Both the position numbers and the translations under genes were made by a program. From NCBI RefSeq assembly GCF_030506305.1, contig NZ_CP119421.1, forward strand, positions 4,914,501 through 4,978,500: DNA of 64,000 bases, in the 5' to 3' direction. Shown here piece by piece: positions 54,157 to 62,504 of this stretch (the first letter of the stretch is position 1; each line of letters opens with the position of its first letter). The DNA is from Porifericola rhodea (GTDB lineage Bacteria; Bacteroidota; Bacteroidia; Cytophagales; Cyclobacteriaceae). The notes below the pieces were generated by a model that searched no databases, was not told where the DNA came from, and saw only the letters and a program-made list of their open reading frames with translations.

Positions 54157-54661
54157 AATTAGTAGGTTCCAGAGAGGTAAAATATTGTTTTAACTTTTGC
54201 TTAAGCCTGTTGAGCTTGGTCCCAACGTTACTAACAGAGATATCTAAAATACCTGCGATTTCATCATAACTATGATCGTCCAGATAAAGAAGCATGAGGG
54301 CACGATTCATTGAATCAAGCTTATTAATAAATTGCCTTAACAGGTGTATATCTTCCCCCATTTCATGAGCATCTTCATCTGCGATACTAAAAAAATCTTC
54401 TTGCCACTGCGTACGCTTACTTTGCCGCACATGCTCTTTCCGATAATGAGAAATAGCAACATTCAGCGCTATACGGTAGATCCAGGTACTCAGCTTAAAG
54501 CGATCATCGTACTTAGGAAAGCTCTTCCAAAGTTGTACAATAACCTCCTGTACCAGATCTTTTCTGTCTTCATGATCTGCGCAGTAAGAGTTACATACTT
54601 TAAATATGATGCGCTGGTGATGCTCCAGTACCTGTAAGAAATTCTCTTTGTTTGTTTTCAT
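54137..54661 (-). CDS. ECF-family RNA polymerase sigma factor (second)
   Basis: The 174-residue sigma factor has region 2 (about 15-85: VCNSYCADHEDRKDLVQEVIVQLWKSFPKYDDRFKLSTWIYRIALNVAISHYRK) split over a short span and region 4 (about 110-165: LMLLYLDDHSYDEIAGILDISVSNVGTKLNRLKQKL). It resembles the ECF class without an extra domain. It is the second such gene in the window, but with a different membrane partner. It is divergent from the esterase gene. Confidence 0.92.
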   Translation of the reverse strand: MKTNKENFLQVLEHHQRIIFKVCNSYCADHEDRKDLVQEVIVQLWKSFPKYDDRFKLSTWIYRIALNVAISHYRKEHVRQSKRTQWQEDFFSIADEDAHEMGEDIHLLRQFINKLDSMNRALMLLYLDDHSYDEIAGILDISVSNVGTKLNRLKQKLKQYFTSLEPTNYGTHRP

Positions 54662-54905
54662 AGCATAAAATCCACTGGTTCAGTTGGTGGCTTGAGGCTA
54701 TTACCAGAGTTTGTGCGCACATCATTCTAAAGTGTAAGCCTTTTATCAACAGTCTTTACCCATTATTCGCATGAGCTACTAAAAAATCACATCCTTTATA
54801 TTTTTTTTTACAATGACATCAATTTCTACTTCTGTCAGGCATATGTTATTATCAGTAGAAATATGTATCATTAAGCTTGTATGCACATCTAACCTATAGT
54901 ACAAA

Positions 54906-55769
54906 ATGCAAAAACTTTTAGCCCTATTGCTCTGCTGTTGTTTGCCTGCCCTGGCGCTGGCCCAGCATGGTAAAGTTTACGATAACTTAAGTATGGAAAG
55001 TAAGATACTGAATGGCGAACGCAAATACGCCATTTACTTACCGCCCGACTACGAAACTTCTGAACGTTCCTACCCTGTACTTTACCTGCTCCATGGTGCT
55101 GGTGACGATCAGACGGGTTGGGTACAGTTTGGCGAGGTGTTACATATAGCCGACAAAGCTATACAGGAAGGAAAAGCCACGCCTATGATCATTGTAATGC
55201 CTGATGCAAATACCGGACGTAGAGGTTATTTTAACAGTATACAAGGCGACTGGCGCTATGAAGACTTCTTTTTTGAAGAGCTTATGCCTCACGTAGAACA
55301 AACCTATCGTATTAAGAGTGAAAAAAGATATCGTGCTGTCGCAGGTCTGTCTATGGGGGGAGGTGGCTCGTTTATGTATGCACTGCACCATCCTGAGCTA
55401 TTCTCTTCTGCCTGTCCGCTTAGCGCCAGTACTGGTCCGGTAGACTTAGATGGAGCCGAGCGCTACCTCAGCTTTATGGGTATTGAGAATGCCAGCAAGG
55501 CACAAAAGGAAGAGTACTATAACAAATACAGCGCTCTGGCTTTGATTGAGAACATGCCGGCAGAAGAAGTTGAATCTGTACGTTGGTATATTGACTGTGG
55601 TGACGACGATTTTTTGTACGAAGGCAACTCACTGGTACATATTGCCATGCGTAAAAAAGAAATACCTCACGAGTTTCGTATCCGGGACGGTGGCCATACC
55701 TGGACCTACTGGAGAGAAGCATTACCTACTGTGCTTTCATTTGTTTCTGATGCCTTTCACCAGTACTAA
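54906..55769 (+). CDS. Secreted alpha/beta-hydrolase esterase (esterase D-like)
   Basis: The 287-residue protein has a signal peptide ending in LALAQ and the putative esterase family fold (Fes/esterase D-like). The nucleophile is Ser149 in GLSMGGGG, and the catalytic acid and His are likely Asp235 and His264 (DGGHTW). PVLYLLHGAGDD (about 57-68) forms the oxyanion strand. It probably acts on acetyl or feruloyl esters of polysaccharides or on siderophore-like esters; not decidable. It is a single gene after a 240-base gap without other features. Confidence 0.85.
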   Translation: MQKLLALLLCCCLPALALAQHGKVYDNLSMESKILNGERKYAIYLPPDYETSERSYPVLYLLHGAGDDQTGWVQFGEVLHIADKAIQEGKATPMIIVMPDANTGRRGYFNSIQGDWRYEDFFFEELMPHVEQTYRIKSEKRYRAVAGLSMGGGGSFMYALHHPELFSSACPLSASTGPVDLDGAERYLSFMGIENASKAQKEEYYNKYSALALIENMPAEEVESVRWYIDCGDDDFLYEGNSLVHIAMRKKEIPHEFRIRDGGHTWTYWREALPTVLSFVSDAFHQY

Positions 55770-55808
55770 ACACCAATAGTAGGCTATGCCTTGCCAGGGT
55801 GGTGAGGC

Positions 55809-56228
55809 TTAGTTCTTCACTTTAATTTCCATCAGTTTTTCTGGCTGGGCTATTGCTGTAAAGCCCACTTTTTGGTAAAGCCCATGAGCATCATCAGTAC
55901 CTAAACGCCAGATTTTAATATTGGTGAGGGCTTTATCTTTTAGAATATATTCCATCAGCATACGTGCAAACCCTTTTCCCCTATGTTTCTCTCCTACAAT
56001 AACATCTAAGATGTACGCCATAAAAGCATAGTCTGTAAGTAATCTGGCATAGCCTACCTGCTCATCAGCATAATATATTCCGTAGTTTCGTGAGTGTTGT
56101 ATACAACTCTTCATTTCTTCCAGACTTCTGTCTTTCGCCCAGGGTGTTTGTTTCAGACACTGATGAACATATTCAACATCTATCCTTTGTATATCAGTAC
56201 TGACTTCTACCAATGATAAGTCTGTCAT
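55809..56228 (-). CDS. GNAT-family N-acetyltransferase
   Basis: The 139-residue protein has the GNAT acetyl-CoA binding motif VGEKHRGKGFARMLMEYIL (about 86-104) after the strand FMAYILDVIV, and the closing LGTDDAHGLYQKVGFTAI with the conserved Tyr. The substrate is unknown. Length is typical of small GNAT proteins. It stands alone on the minus strand. Confidence 0.88.
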   Translation of the reverse strand: MTDLSLVEVSTDIQRIDVEYVHQCLKQTPWAKDRSLEEMKSCIQHSRNYGIYYADEQVGYARLLTDYAFMAYILDVIVGEKHRGKGFARMLMEYILKDKALTNIKIWRLGTDDAHGLYQKVGFTAIAQPEKLMEIKVKN

Positions 56229-56388
56229 AGCTTGTATTTAACAGAAAATTTTTGAAATTACTAAATAACTGCACTTACGCATTTAAACCTACAAAGCGGA
56301 AGACTTATAGTCTTTCATTTTGAGTTAAGGAAAAACATCATCACCTTAGCAGTGAACGTTAACGCTCTAAGCTAGGTTAATTATGTAG

Positions 56389-56404
56389 CTCCGAAACGTC
56401 GGAG
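56389..56404 (+). promoter_or_regulatory. Leader hairpin before small basic protein
   Basis: CTCCGA (56389-56394) pairs with TCGGAG (56399-56404) around AACG, 29 bases before the ATG at 56434. No T run follows, so it is a possible 5'-leader element, perhaps of the cold-shock kind, and not a terminator. Confidence 0.4.
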
Positions 56405-56433
56405 TGTTTGTTTCATTATAAAAATCAACAGAT

Positions 56434-56661
56434 ATGGCTAGATCTCAGAATAGCTTCATGAAGAAGCAACGCGAAAAGAAAAAGCAAAAGAAGAAAGAAG
56501 ATAAACTACAAAGAAAGCAGGAGCGTCAGGAGAGTTCTAGCGGAGAGCTGGACGATATGATTGCCTATGTAGATGAGTTCGGTAACATCTCTTCTACCCC
56601 CCCTGAAGAGCAGGACGAAGTTACTGCTGAAGATATAGACCAGGCTGGTACCAAAAACTAG
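56434..56661 (+). CDS. Small basic/acidic protein of cold-shock-associated type
   Basis: The 75-residue protein divides sharply in charge. Residues 4-36 are Lys/Arg/Gln/Glu-rich (KKQREKKKQKKKEDKLQRKQ), while the second half is acidic, with the motif DDMIAYVDEFGNISSTPP (about 43-60). I recall this tail motif from conserved Bacteroidota proteins annotated together with cold-shock proteins; no CspA-type fold is present here. It may bind RNA with its basic helix. The match is from memory, so the family name is tentative. The leader has a small hairpin. Confidence 0.65.
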   Translation: MARSQNSFMKKQREKKKQKKKEDKLQRKQERQESSSGELDDMIAYVDEFGNISSTPPEEQDEVTAEDIDQAGTKN

Positions 56662-56683
56662 TCCGTTGAATATGTTCCTTCAG

Positions 56684-57193
56684 TTAAGAGTTTTCAGACT
56701 GCCGATAGTCCACTGCCTTTAAGTTACCGTCTTCATCACGAATGTGTGTTTCCATATTATCAACTATATCAGTGTTTTGTGCTGATACACATCGCCAGAA
56801 GCCAGCTTTACGCTGCAATACAAATGTGAAGATGGTACGGCGCTCACCCGCAAGTTTAACTTTATGGATGGCAGTCTGACCACTTAACCTCATCTTAGCC
56901 AGTACTATAGCTACCCCTTCGCTAATCTTATTTACTTTTGTACGTATTACCTTCAGCGAAGAGTCTTTAAAAATTGTACTCAGCCCATAAGCATGGGCTT
57001 TTTTTATATCTTCTCTATTGTGCCACCACAAGCCTGTCACATTAACAAACTCGGCTTTTTCTTCAAAAAGGCCAGCGATAGCTTCAGCATCTCTTCTATT
57101 CCAGGCCTCAGCAAATAGTTTGGGAACATCTTCTGGCAGCTCAGGCTTAGGATCATTCATCAGCTGTATTAGTTTTTGCTTATCAGCTTCCAC
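56684..57193 (-). CDS. SnoaL-like (SgcJ/EcaC-type) protein
   Basis: The 169-residue protein has an NTF2/SnoaL-like fold: LFAEAWNRRDAEAIAGLFEEKAEFVNVTGLWWHNREDIKKAH (about 26-66) is the helix-strand opening and ERRTIFTFVLQRKAGFWRCVSAQNTDI (about 117-143) the closing strands. Such proteins are small ligand-binding enzymes or carriers of unknown substrate. The first Met overlaps the upstream hydrolase gene by 25 bases; an internal Met (57160) would remove the overlap. Confidence 0.7.
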   Translation of the reverse strand: MEADKQKLIQLMNDPKPELPEDVPKLFAEAWNRRDAEAIAGLFEEKAEFVNVTGLWWHNREDIKKAHAYGLSTIFKDSSLKVIRTKVNKISEGVAIVLAKMRLSGQTAIHKVKLAGERRTIFTFVLQRKAGFWRCVSAQNTDIVDNMETHIRDEDGNLKAVDYRQSENS

Positions 57194-58314
57194 CAGTAAC
57201 TATCAGGGTAGTTTTGTGTGGGTAGTTGTATAGCTTCTCCCAGTTGGGGCGTAGTTATTGGCTGATTAAGTCTTTTCGCTTCTGCACTTACCCTTTTAAT
57301 TGAATCGTCCCAACTATGGAGGGATAGTACAAATGAGCCCCAGTGGATAGGCATCATAAGTGAGGCTTTCACATCCAATGCTGCCTGCACGCTCTGCTCT
57401 GGCATCATATGTATTGCCTCCCAACGTGGGTCGTACTGACCACATTCTACCATTGCAAAATCAAAAGGTCCATATTTTTCTCCTATCTCTTTAAAATGTG
57501 GACCATACCCACTGTCACCGCTAAAATAGATATTCTCTCTGGCTGACTGAATAATCCATGATGCCCAAAGCGTATTGTCCCGGTCAAAAATTCCTCTGCC
57601 AGAAAAGTGCCTGGCAGGAGTACATACCAGTTTTAGGTCCGCTAACTGCACCTCATCCCACCAATCCATTTCATGAATTTTTTCTTCAGCTACTCCCCAA
57701 GTCTTCAGGTGATTTCCCACGCCAAGGGGGGTATAAAAATGGTCTACCTTGTCTTTCAGTTTTTGTACCGACTCATAGTCCAGGTGGTCGTAATGGTCAT
57801 GAGAAATAAGCACCATATCTATGTGTGGCAATGATTCCAATGTGATAGGTAAGGGACTAAACCTCTTTGAACCCAATAGTGGATGCGGCGAGGGGGTATC
57901 GCTCAGCATAGGGTCCAGCAGTATATTTTTTCCTTCCATCTCCAATAGAAGAGCTGAATGTCCCAGCCAGGTAATCTGGGTAATATGCTCTGCTCTATCT
58001 GCAATTTTAGCAGAATCTACAGCTTGTACAGGTAGCTCAGCTGGCGGCTGAGCATTAGGTGTTCCTTTAATATAATCACCAATAAGGCCAATATAGTCTG
58101 TAAACCCCATATTCATCTTAGTTTCTATCTGGTTTACAAATTTCCCTTCTGTATACTGAGAAGAAGCCGCGTACTTTACCTTCTGACCAGCATCTGGCTT
58201 GCCACCAAATACAGGGCTAAGATTAATAAACAAAAGCCCGACAATTACGACCAAAAGGATACTACCTATCAATACTACTCCTAACATTTTAAATACTTTA
58301 TTAAGTAAGCGCAT
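57169..58314 (-). CDS. Membrane-anchored MBL-fold hydrolase (NAPE-PLD/RomA-like)
   Basis: This 381-residue protein has an N-terminal hydrophobic anchor (about 10-30) and an MBL domain with the metal motif HDHYDH (172-177), WLGHS (116-120), and later ligands in ARHFSGRG, FSGDSGYG and PIHWGSF. Together these match the NAPE-PLD/UlaG-like class which cleaves phospholipid or lactone-type substrates. The anchor and position suggest a periplasmic-side or inner-membrane enzyme. The downstream gene overlaps it by 25 bases if its first Met is used. Confidence 0.85.
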   Translation of the reverse strand: MRLLNKVFKMLGVVLIGSILLVVIVGLLFINLSPVFGGKPDAGQKVKYAASSQYTEGKFVNQIETKMNMGFTDYIGLIGDYIKGTPNAQPPAELPVQAVDSAKIADRAEHITQITWLGHSALLLEMEGKNILLDPMLSDTPSPHPLLGSKRFSPLPITLESLPHIDMVLISHDHYDHLDYESVQKLKDKVDHFYTPLGVGNHLKTWGVAEEKIHEMDWWDEVQLADLKLVCTPARHFSGRGIFDRDNTLWASWIIQSARENIYFSGDSGYGPHFKEIGEKYGPFDFAMVECGQYDPRWEAIHMMPEQSVQAALDVKASLMMPIHWGSFVLSLHSWDDSIKRVSAEAKRLNQPITTPQLGEAIQLPTQNYPDSYWWKLISKN

Positions 58315-58417
58315 ATGAAGCTAAATTCTATGATAATGTTTGTACGTTAATTCGTACAGTTTGTATGTCGTGCTTCTTAATAAAATATTCTAGCGAGCAG
58401 TCTATATGCAGCTGAAT

Positions 58418-59032
58418 CTAAAGGTATTTGTCTATATACCGCTTAAGTTGCTGGTCAAATTCAGGATGCCCTGGCCCAGTGGATTGCTGCCCTAGAATTT
58501 CTCCACTAGGTGAAATAAACACATATTTTGGGAGCGCAATAAGTACCATCTGTGTACTATCAATCTCTAGCTGGGAGTACATAAAAGAAAATAAAGCTTG
58601 GTTTTCATTACTTCCCAGCCAGTAGTTATTTCCTTTCCATTTGTTCTCCTGCAGAAAAGCTTTCCACTCATTATGGCTATCGTCAACTGATATACTTATA
58701 AAGCTTAGCTGATCTTGAGGATATTGATCAGAAAGCGCATGAAATTTAGGCGTAGCCTGTAGGCAGGGAGAACACCAACTTGCCCAAAAATCAATAACCA
58801 ACAAATTACCCTTCCAATAGCTGGTAGAAATGGTACTACTATCACTCGTATAAATATTAGCTACAGGCAGTTGTTTTCCACTTTGCACTACTTCCATTTT
58901 TTCTAGCTTGCTAAGAGTTTTAAAGTGTTGTGGATCAATGGAGGAAGCTTCCACAGGCTGAGAAGAGGGCTGACAAGCTAACTGCGTTAAACATACAAGT
59001 AGTTGTAGTGAGACAAACACGCTTTTTATCAT
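58418..59032 (-). CDS. TlpA-like thioredoxin-fold lipoprotein
   Basis: The 204-residue protein has a lipoprotein signal ending in LTQLAC (Cys20). The thioredoxin domain contains DFWASWCSPC (C87 and C90 as redox pair) and the cis-Pro loop in LIALPKYVFISPSG. It is a periplasmic thiol-disulfide protein, perhaps for cytochrome maturation or protein reduction. A short N-terminal spacer (about 21-60) precedes the fold. No other redox gene is adjacent. Confidence 0.88.
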   Translation of the reverse strand: MIKSVFVSLQLLVCLTQLACQPSSQPVEASSIDPQHFKTLSKLEKMEVVQSGKQLPVANIYTSDSSTISTSYWKGNLLVIDFWASWCSPCLQATPKFHALSDQYPQDQLSFISISVDDSHNEWKAFLQENKWKGNNYWLGSNENQALFSFMYSQLEIDSTQMVLIALPKYVFISPSGEILGQQSTGPGHPEFDQQLKRYIDKYL

Positions 59033-59110
59033 TATAATGTGAGTTTTTACTTTTAATTTAAGGCATTACTCACAATAAATTTCTAAGTTTAGATTTATTT
59101 TTTTCCTCCA

Positions 59111-59470
59111 TTATCTGGTATATAAGTATGCCCAGTAGATAAGCAAAGCTTGCATGGGTAGACGAAGAAGGGTAAGTAACACTCCCCTACCTTTGGCTTT
59201 TGCCTTTTGAAAATGGTATACGTTTGCCGGAAACACTACGATTAGTAAAGCAATTATCCCCCAGGCAGACCAGGATCGCGTAACTTCAAGGCACAAACCC
59301 AGGCCTAGCAGTATCTCTACAAACCCTACTATCTTATTAGCTGTAGCAGGGTATGGCAGCCAGGGCGGGGTAATTTTAAGGTAGAGTTTGGGGTTTACAA
59401 AGTGGTTGATACCTGCTAAGAGATAGAGCCCAGCCATTAGATATAGTAGATAGATATTCACAACAACCAA
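59111..59470 (-). CDS. DoxX-family membrane protein
   Basis: The 119-residue integral membrane protein has four helices and the DoxX-like opening YLMAGLYLLAGINHFVNPKLYLKITPPWLPYP (about 9-40), with KIVGFVEILLGLGL following. Family members act in redox or detoxification contexts, but function is not established. It is a single gene. Confidence 0.85.
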   Translation of the reverse strand: MVVVNIYLLYLMAGLYLLAGINHFVNPKLYLKITPPWLPYPATANKIVGFVEILLGLGLCLEVTRSWSAWGIIALLIVVFPANVYHFQKAKAKGRGVLLTLLRLPMQALLIYWAYLYTR

Positions 59471-59515
59471 TTAAGTTTAAAGCACAGAAATGCTTGTAGT
59501 GAAAGTGAGGTATGT

Positions 59516-60133
59516 TTATTTTTTGTACTTATCATTCAATCCTTTCTTAGCTTTAATCATCGGTATAACTTTCTCCAGACGGTTTAACCTGGTCTCTTCG
59601 CGCTTTGCTTCGGTAATATACTCCGCATATTCTCTCTGTTTAGCTTCACTTAGTTGGAAAAACATCTGATTGAGTTCAGGAGATTGGCTAAGTGCGTCTT
59701 TTAAAAGAGCAGGAATTTGTGGAGGAGCTTTTTTTGCAATTTTAACTTTTTTCCCTGCTTTCTCATTAGCGATCGCTTCTTCCAGATAGGCTTTCAGGAG
59801 TTGGCCGTCAATTTCTTCCACCGAAGTAAATCTAAGTTGACGCATGGCCTGGGTTTTACCCTCCTGCGCATTTACAAGTAGCTGATGTTCATCTTTAAGC
59901 AACGCTCCCTGAAAAAACCAGATACCAGCGTATTCTTTAAATGAAGCTATACCCGCTACATTCTTCCCCCTGATGGTATAGGTAGGTATGCCCCACTTTA
60001 GCGTTTCCTGCATTTCGGTAGCTAGTGCTATGGCTCTCAATTTTTGCAGCAGGCCTTTCTTATCAGCATGCTTTTGTATGTAGGCCTCTATTTTCTGCTG
60101 GTCATTCATAGGATGCTGTTCATGGTTTTGCAC
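59516..60133 (-). CDS. DUF1801/YdeI-like protein
   Basis: The 205-residue protein has a DUF1801-type N-terminal half (about 15-115: ATEMQETLKWGIPTYTIRGKNVAGIASFKEYAGIWFFQGALLKD) and a YdeI/OmpD-associated-like C-terminal half (about 140-200: LKDALSQSPELNQMFFQLSEAKQREYAEYITEAKREETRLNRLEKVIPMI). Function is unknown; members are linked to stress response. A downstream Met at residue 9 is an alternative start. Confidence 0.82.
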   Translation of the reverse strand: MQNHEQHPMNDQQKIEAYIQKHADKKGLLQKLRAIALATEMQETLKWGIPTYTIRGKNVAGIASFKEYAGIWFFQGALLKDEHQLLVNAQEGKTQAMRQLRFTSVEEIDGQLLKAYLEEAIANEKAGKKVKIAKKAPPQIPALLKDALSQSPELNQMFFQLSEAKQREYAEYITEAKREETRLNRLEKVIPMIKAKKGLNDKYKK

Positions 60134-60320
60134 GAAAGAAACTGTTAACCAACAATAAGCAAAAATGATCTACCTTTTATAAGGAATACCGGAGAAATTA
60201 ACCGATGGGGAAGATATTAACACTTAGCATATAAATCAGACTAAAATATGCAATAAAGTGAAGGAGAGAAATGTAGTAATGGATAGAGAAGAAAGGATGT
60301 GCTTTTGAAAAGCAAGAAGT

Positions 60321-60350
60321 AAAAGTGCGTGAAATACAGCCTTCACGCAC
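60321..60350 (-). terminator. Intrinsic terminator after proC
   Basis: A 9-bp stem GTGCGTGAA/TTCACGCAC (60325-60333 and 60342-60350) with an 8-base loop is followed on the minus strand by TTTT. It ends the proC unit. The rest of the gap 60134-60320 holds nothing I can support. Confidence 0.85.
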
Positions 60351-60359
60351 ATTATTTAC

Positions 60360-61172
60360 TTATGAAACCTGCTTCTTGATATTGGCTATCTTCTTATGAG
60401 AAGCTACAATACCCTTAATCAGGGCAGAGCTTAGCCCGTTATGCTCCATTTCATTAAGACCAGCGATAGTACAGCCGCGCGGGGTAGTCACTCTATCAAT
60501 TTCAGACTCAGGGTGTCGTCCACTTTCTATAAGCAGTGATGCAGCACCTCTACAGGTTTGCATGGCTATAGCCTGTGCTTCTTCAGCATCAAAGCCCATT
60601 TCAATTCCGCCCTGTGCGGCAGCACGGATAAACCGCAGGGCAAAAGCAATACCGCTGGCTCCTAATACGGTCGCAGCAGCCATCAACTCTTCTTCAATAA
60701 TTAGCGTACGGCCCATTACATCAAATATAGATTGCACTTTTTCCAATTGGCTATTATCTGCAGTTTTGGTAGCGATGCAGGTCATAGATTCGCGAATAGC
60801 AATAGCCGTATTAGGCATGGCACGAATGATAGGAAAGTTATCTCCAACTTTAGCCTCTATCTCATCTATAGCCAGGCCTGTAATGGTAGAAACCAGTACA
60901 TGCTGTTGAGCATTTAAAACGGCTTTGATCTGATCCAGCAAGTGATGGAGTTGCTTTGGCTGTACACACAAAAAAATTAACTCAGAGCGCTTTACAGCTT
61001 CTACATTATCGGTAATTACTTCAATACCTTTATCCAGCAGTTCGTCTACGCCATGAATTTTACGTCGGGTAACTACCACATCCCCCTGCTGGTAGTTACC
61101 GGTACTCATTAAACCCAGCGCAATGGACTGCCCCAGGTTTCCTCCCCCTAGTATTGCTATTTTTCTACTCAT
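60360..61172 (-). CDS. proC: Pyrroline-5-carboxylate reductase
   Basis: The enzyme reduces pyrroline-5-carboxylate to proline with NAD(P)H. From Met at 61172 it has 270 residues, beginning MSRKIAILGGGNLGQSIALGL, the dinucleotide-binding motif; the longer frame to 61211 adds an unrelated N-terminus. LSRAMPNTA-type FPIIRAMPNTAIAIRESMTCI (about 114-134) and the C-terminal helical ASGIAFALRFIRAAAQGG and ESEIDRVTTPRGCTIAGLNEME are typical. It is close to the arginine genes, sharing glutamate-derived intermediates. Confidence 0.94.
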   Translation of the reverse strand: MSRKIAILGGGNLGQSIALGLMSTGNYQQGDVVVTRRKIHGVDELLDKGIEVITDNVEAVKRSELIFLCVQPKQLHHLLDQIKAVLNAQQHVLVSTITGLAIDEIEAKVGDNFPIIRAMPNTAIAIRESMTCIATKTADNSQLEKVQSIFDVMGRTLIIEEELMAAATVLGASGIAFALRFIRAAAQGGIEMGFDAEEAQAIAMQTCRGAASLLIESGRHPESEIDRVTTPRGCTIAGLNEMEHNGLSSALIKGIVASHKKIANIKKQVS

Positions 61173-61317
61173 GATTTTATAGGTCTGGGCCGAGCTAAAA
61201 TAATTATCCACAAGACTCTGTCGCAGGATAACATTTCCATTCTTCGGCAGTTTGATTGTGTATATACCCTTACTTAGGGTACATTTTAATGAAGATTACT
61301 TTTTAAACTTAAACGAA

Positions 61318-61542
61318 ATGGACGAGCAACTTTTTTGGGATATAACCCTGGTTTCTGCAATCTCTGCGATTGTAGCCGGAATCATTTACCTAATCAGCAT
61401 TGTATGGTCATATAATGACGCTAAAAAAAGAGGCGTAAATGGCCTTATTGTAGCATTGTTAGTAGCTTTTTTAGCCTGGCCTCTTAGTCTGATCGGATGG
61501 ATAGTATTACGTCCTTCCAAAAAAGAATACCAGCATCACTAA
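61318..61542 (+). CDS. Small two-helix membrane protein
   Basis: From ATG at 61318 the protein has 74 residues with helices at about 9-30 and 44-64 and a YNDAKKRGVNG loop that is often seen in PLDc_N/DUF-type small membrane proteins. It lies between proC and argC on the opposite strand, and its stop overlaps that of argC by 4 bases tail-to-tail. Function is unknown. Confidence 0.6.
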   Translation: MDEQLFWDITLVSAISAIVAGIIYLISIVWSYNDAKKRGVNGLIVALLVAFLAWPLSLIGWIVLRPSKKEYQHH

Positions 61543-62504
61543 AAGAAGCTGGCCTTCAGGTTTAGTCCTGTATTTTCCGCTAAACCAAACATCAGATTCA
61601 TATTATGCACTGCCTGCCCCGAAGCTCCTTTAAGCAGGTTGTCAATCATACTGATAGTCAATAATGTATCCTGATGCTTTTGCAGGTAGATAATTCCTTT
61701 ATTGGTATTGACTACCTGCTTAAGGTTAGGGTTTACCTCAGAGATATGTACAAATGGCGCATCTTCATAGAAGGTGTTGTACAGTGTTTGTACTTCCTCT
61801 AAACTTTGCTCTATTTTAGTATAGATAGAAGCATATATTCCTCTGGTAAAGTCTCCCCTCATAGGTAGGAACATAAACTCATTTTGATAGTCGGGCTGCA
61901 ATTTACCTACACTTTGCTTAATCTCTCTCAGGTGCTGATGCTCAAATGCTTTATAGACCGAGATATTGTTATTTCTCCAGCTGAAGTGTGAGGTAGCAGA
62001 AGGTTTTTGCCCTGCGCCAGTAGATCCGGTAATAGCATTGATATGCAGGTCACTCTGCAACCAACCAGCATGTGCCAGAGGAATAATACCCAACTGAAGG
62101 CAGGTAGCAAAGCATCCGGGATTAGCAATATGCCGGGCTTCTTTGATTTTGTGTTTGTTTAGCTCAGGTAAGCCGTATACAAAGTCATTTCCTTCGGCAT
62201 CTAAACGAAAATCCTGACTTAGGTCTATCACTTTTACCGAATCGGGCACTGGGTTTTCTTCCCAAAATACCTTGGCCTCCCCATGCCCTACGCACAAAAA
62301 CAAAACATCTATATCATAAGAGAGCTGATCGGTAAAGCTAAGAGCAATGTCACCAATCAGGTCCGTATGTACCTGGGTAATGGGGTTGCCCTTATTGCTC
62401 TTACTATGTACGTAGGCAATCTCTACCTGTGGGTGGTGGATCAGAAGGCGAAGCAGCTCACCAGCGGTGTATCCTGCTCCTCCAACTATACCTGCTTTAA
62501 TCAT
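61539..62504 (-). CDS. argC: N-acetyl-gamma-glutamyl-phosphate reductase
   Basis: From Met 62504 the protein has 321 residues. It reduces the acyl phosphate intermediate of arginine synthesis with NADPH. The MIKAGIVGGAGYTAGELLRLL opening, the catalytic Cys in HIANPGCFATCLQLG (about 130-144), and the GSTGAGQKPSATSHF motif are complete. An upstream TTG would extend it four residues into argG, overlapping by 8. It follows argG directly. Confidence 0.95.
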   Translation of the reverse strand: MIKAGIVGGAGYTAGELLRLLIHHPQVEIAYVHSKSNKGNPITQVHTDLIGDIALSFTDQLSYDIDVLFLCVGHGEAKVFWEENPVPDSVKVIDLSQDFRLDAEGNDFVYGLPELNKHKIKEARHIANPGCFATCLQLGIIPLAHAGWLQSDLHINAITGSTGAGQKPSATSHFSWRNNNISVYKAFEHQHLREIKQSVGKLQPDYQNEFMFLPMRGDFTRGIYASIYTKIEQSLEEVQTLYNTFYEDAPFVHISEVNPNLKQVVNTNKGIIYLQKHQDTLLTISMIDNLLKGASGQAVHNMNLMFGLAENTGLNLKASFF

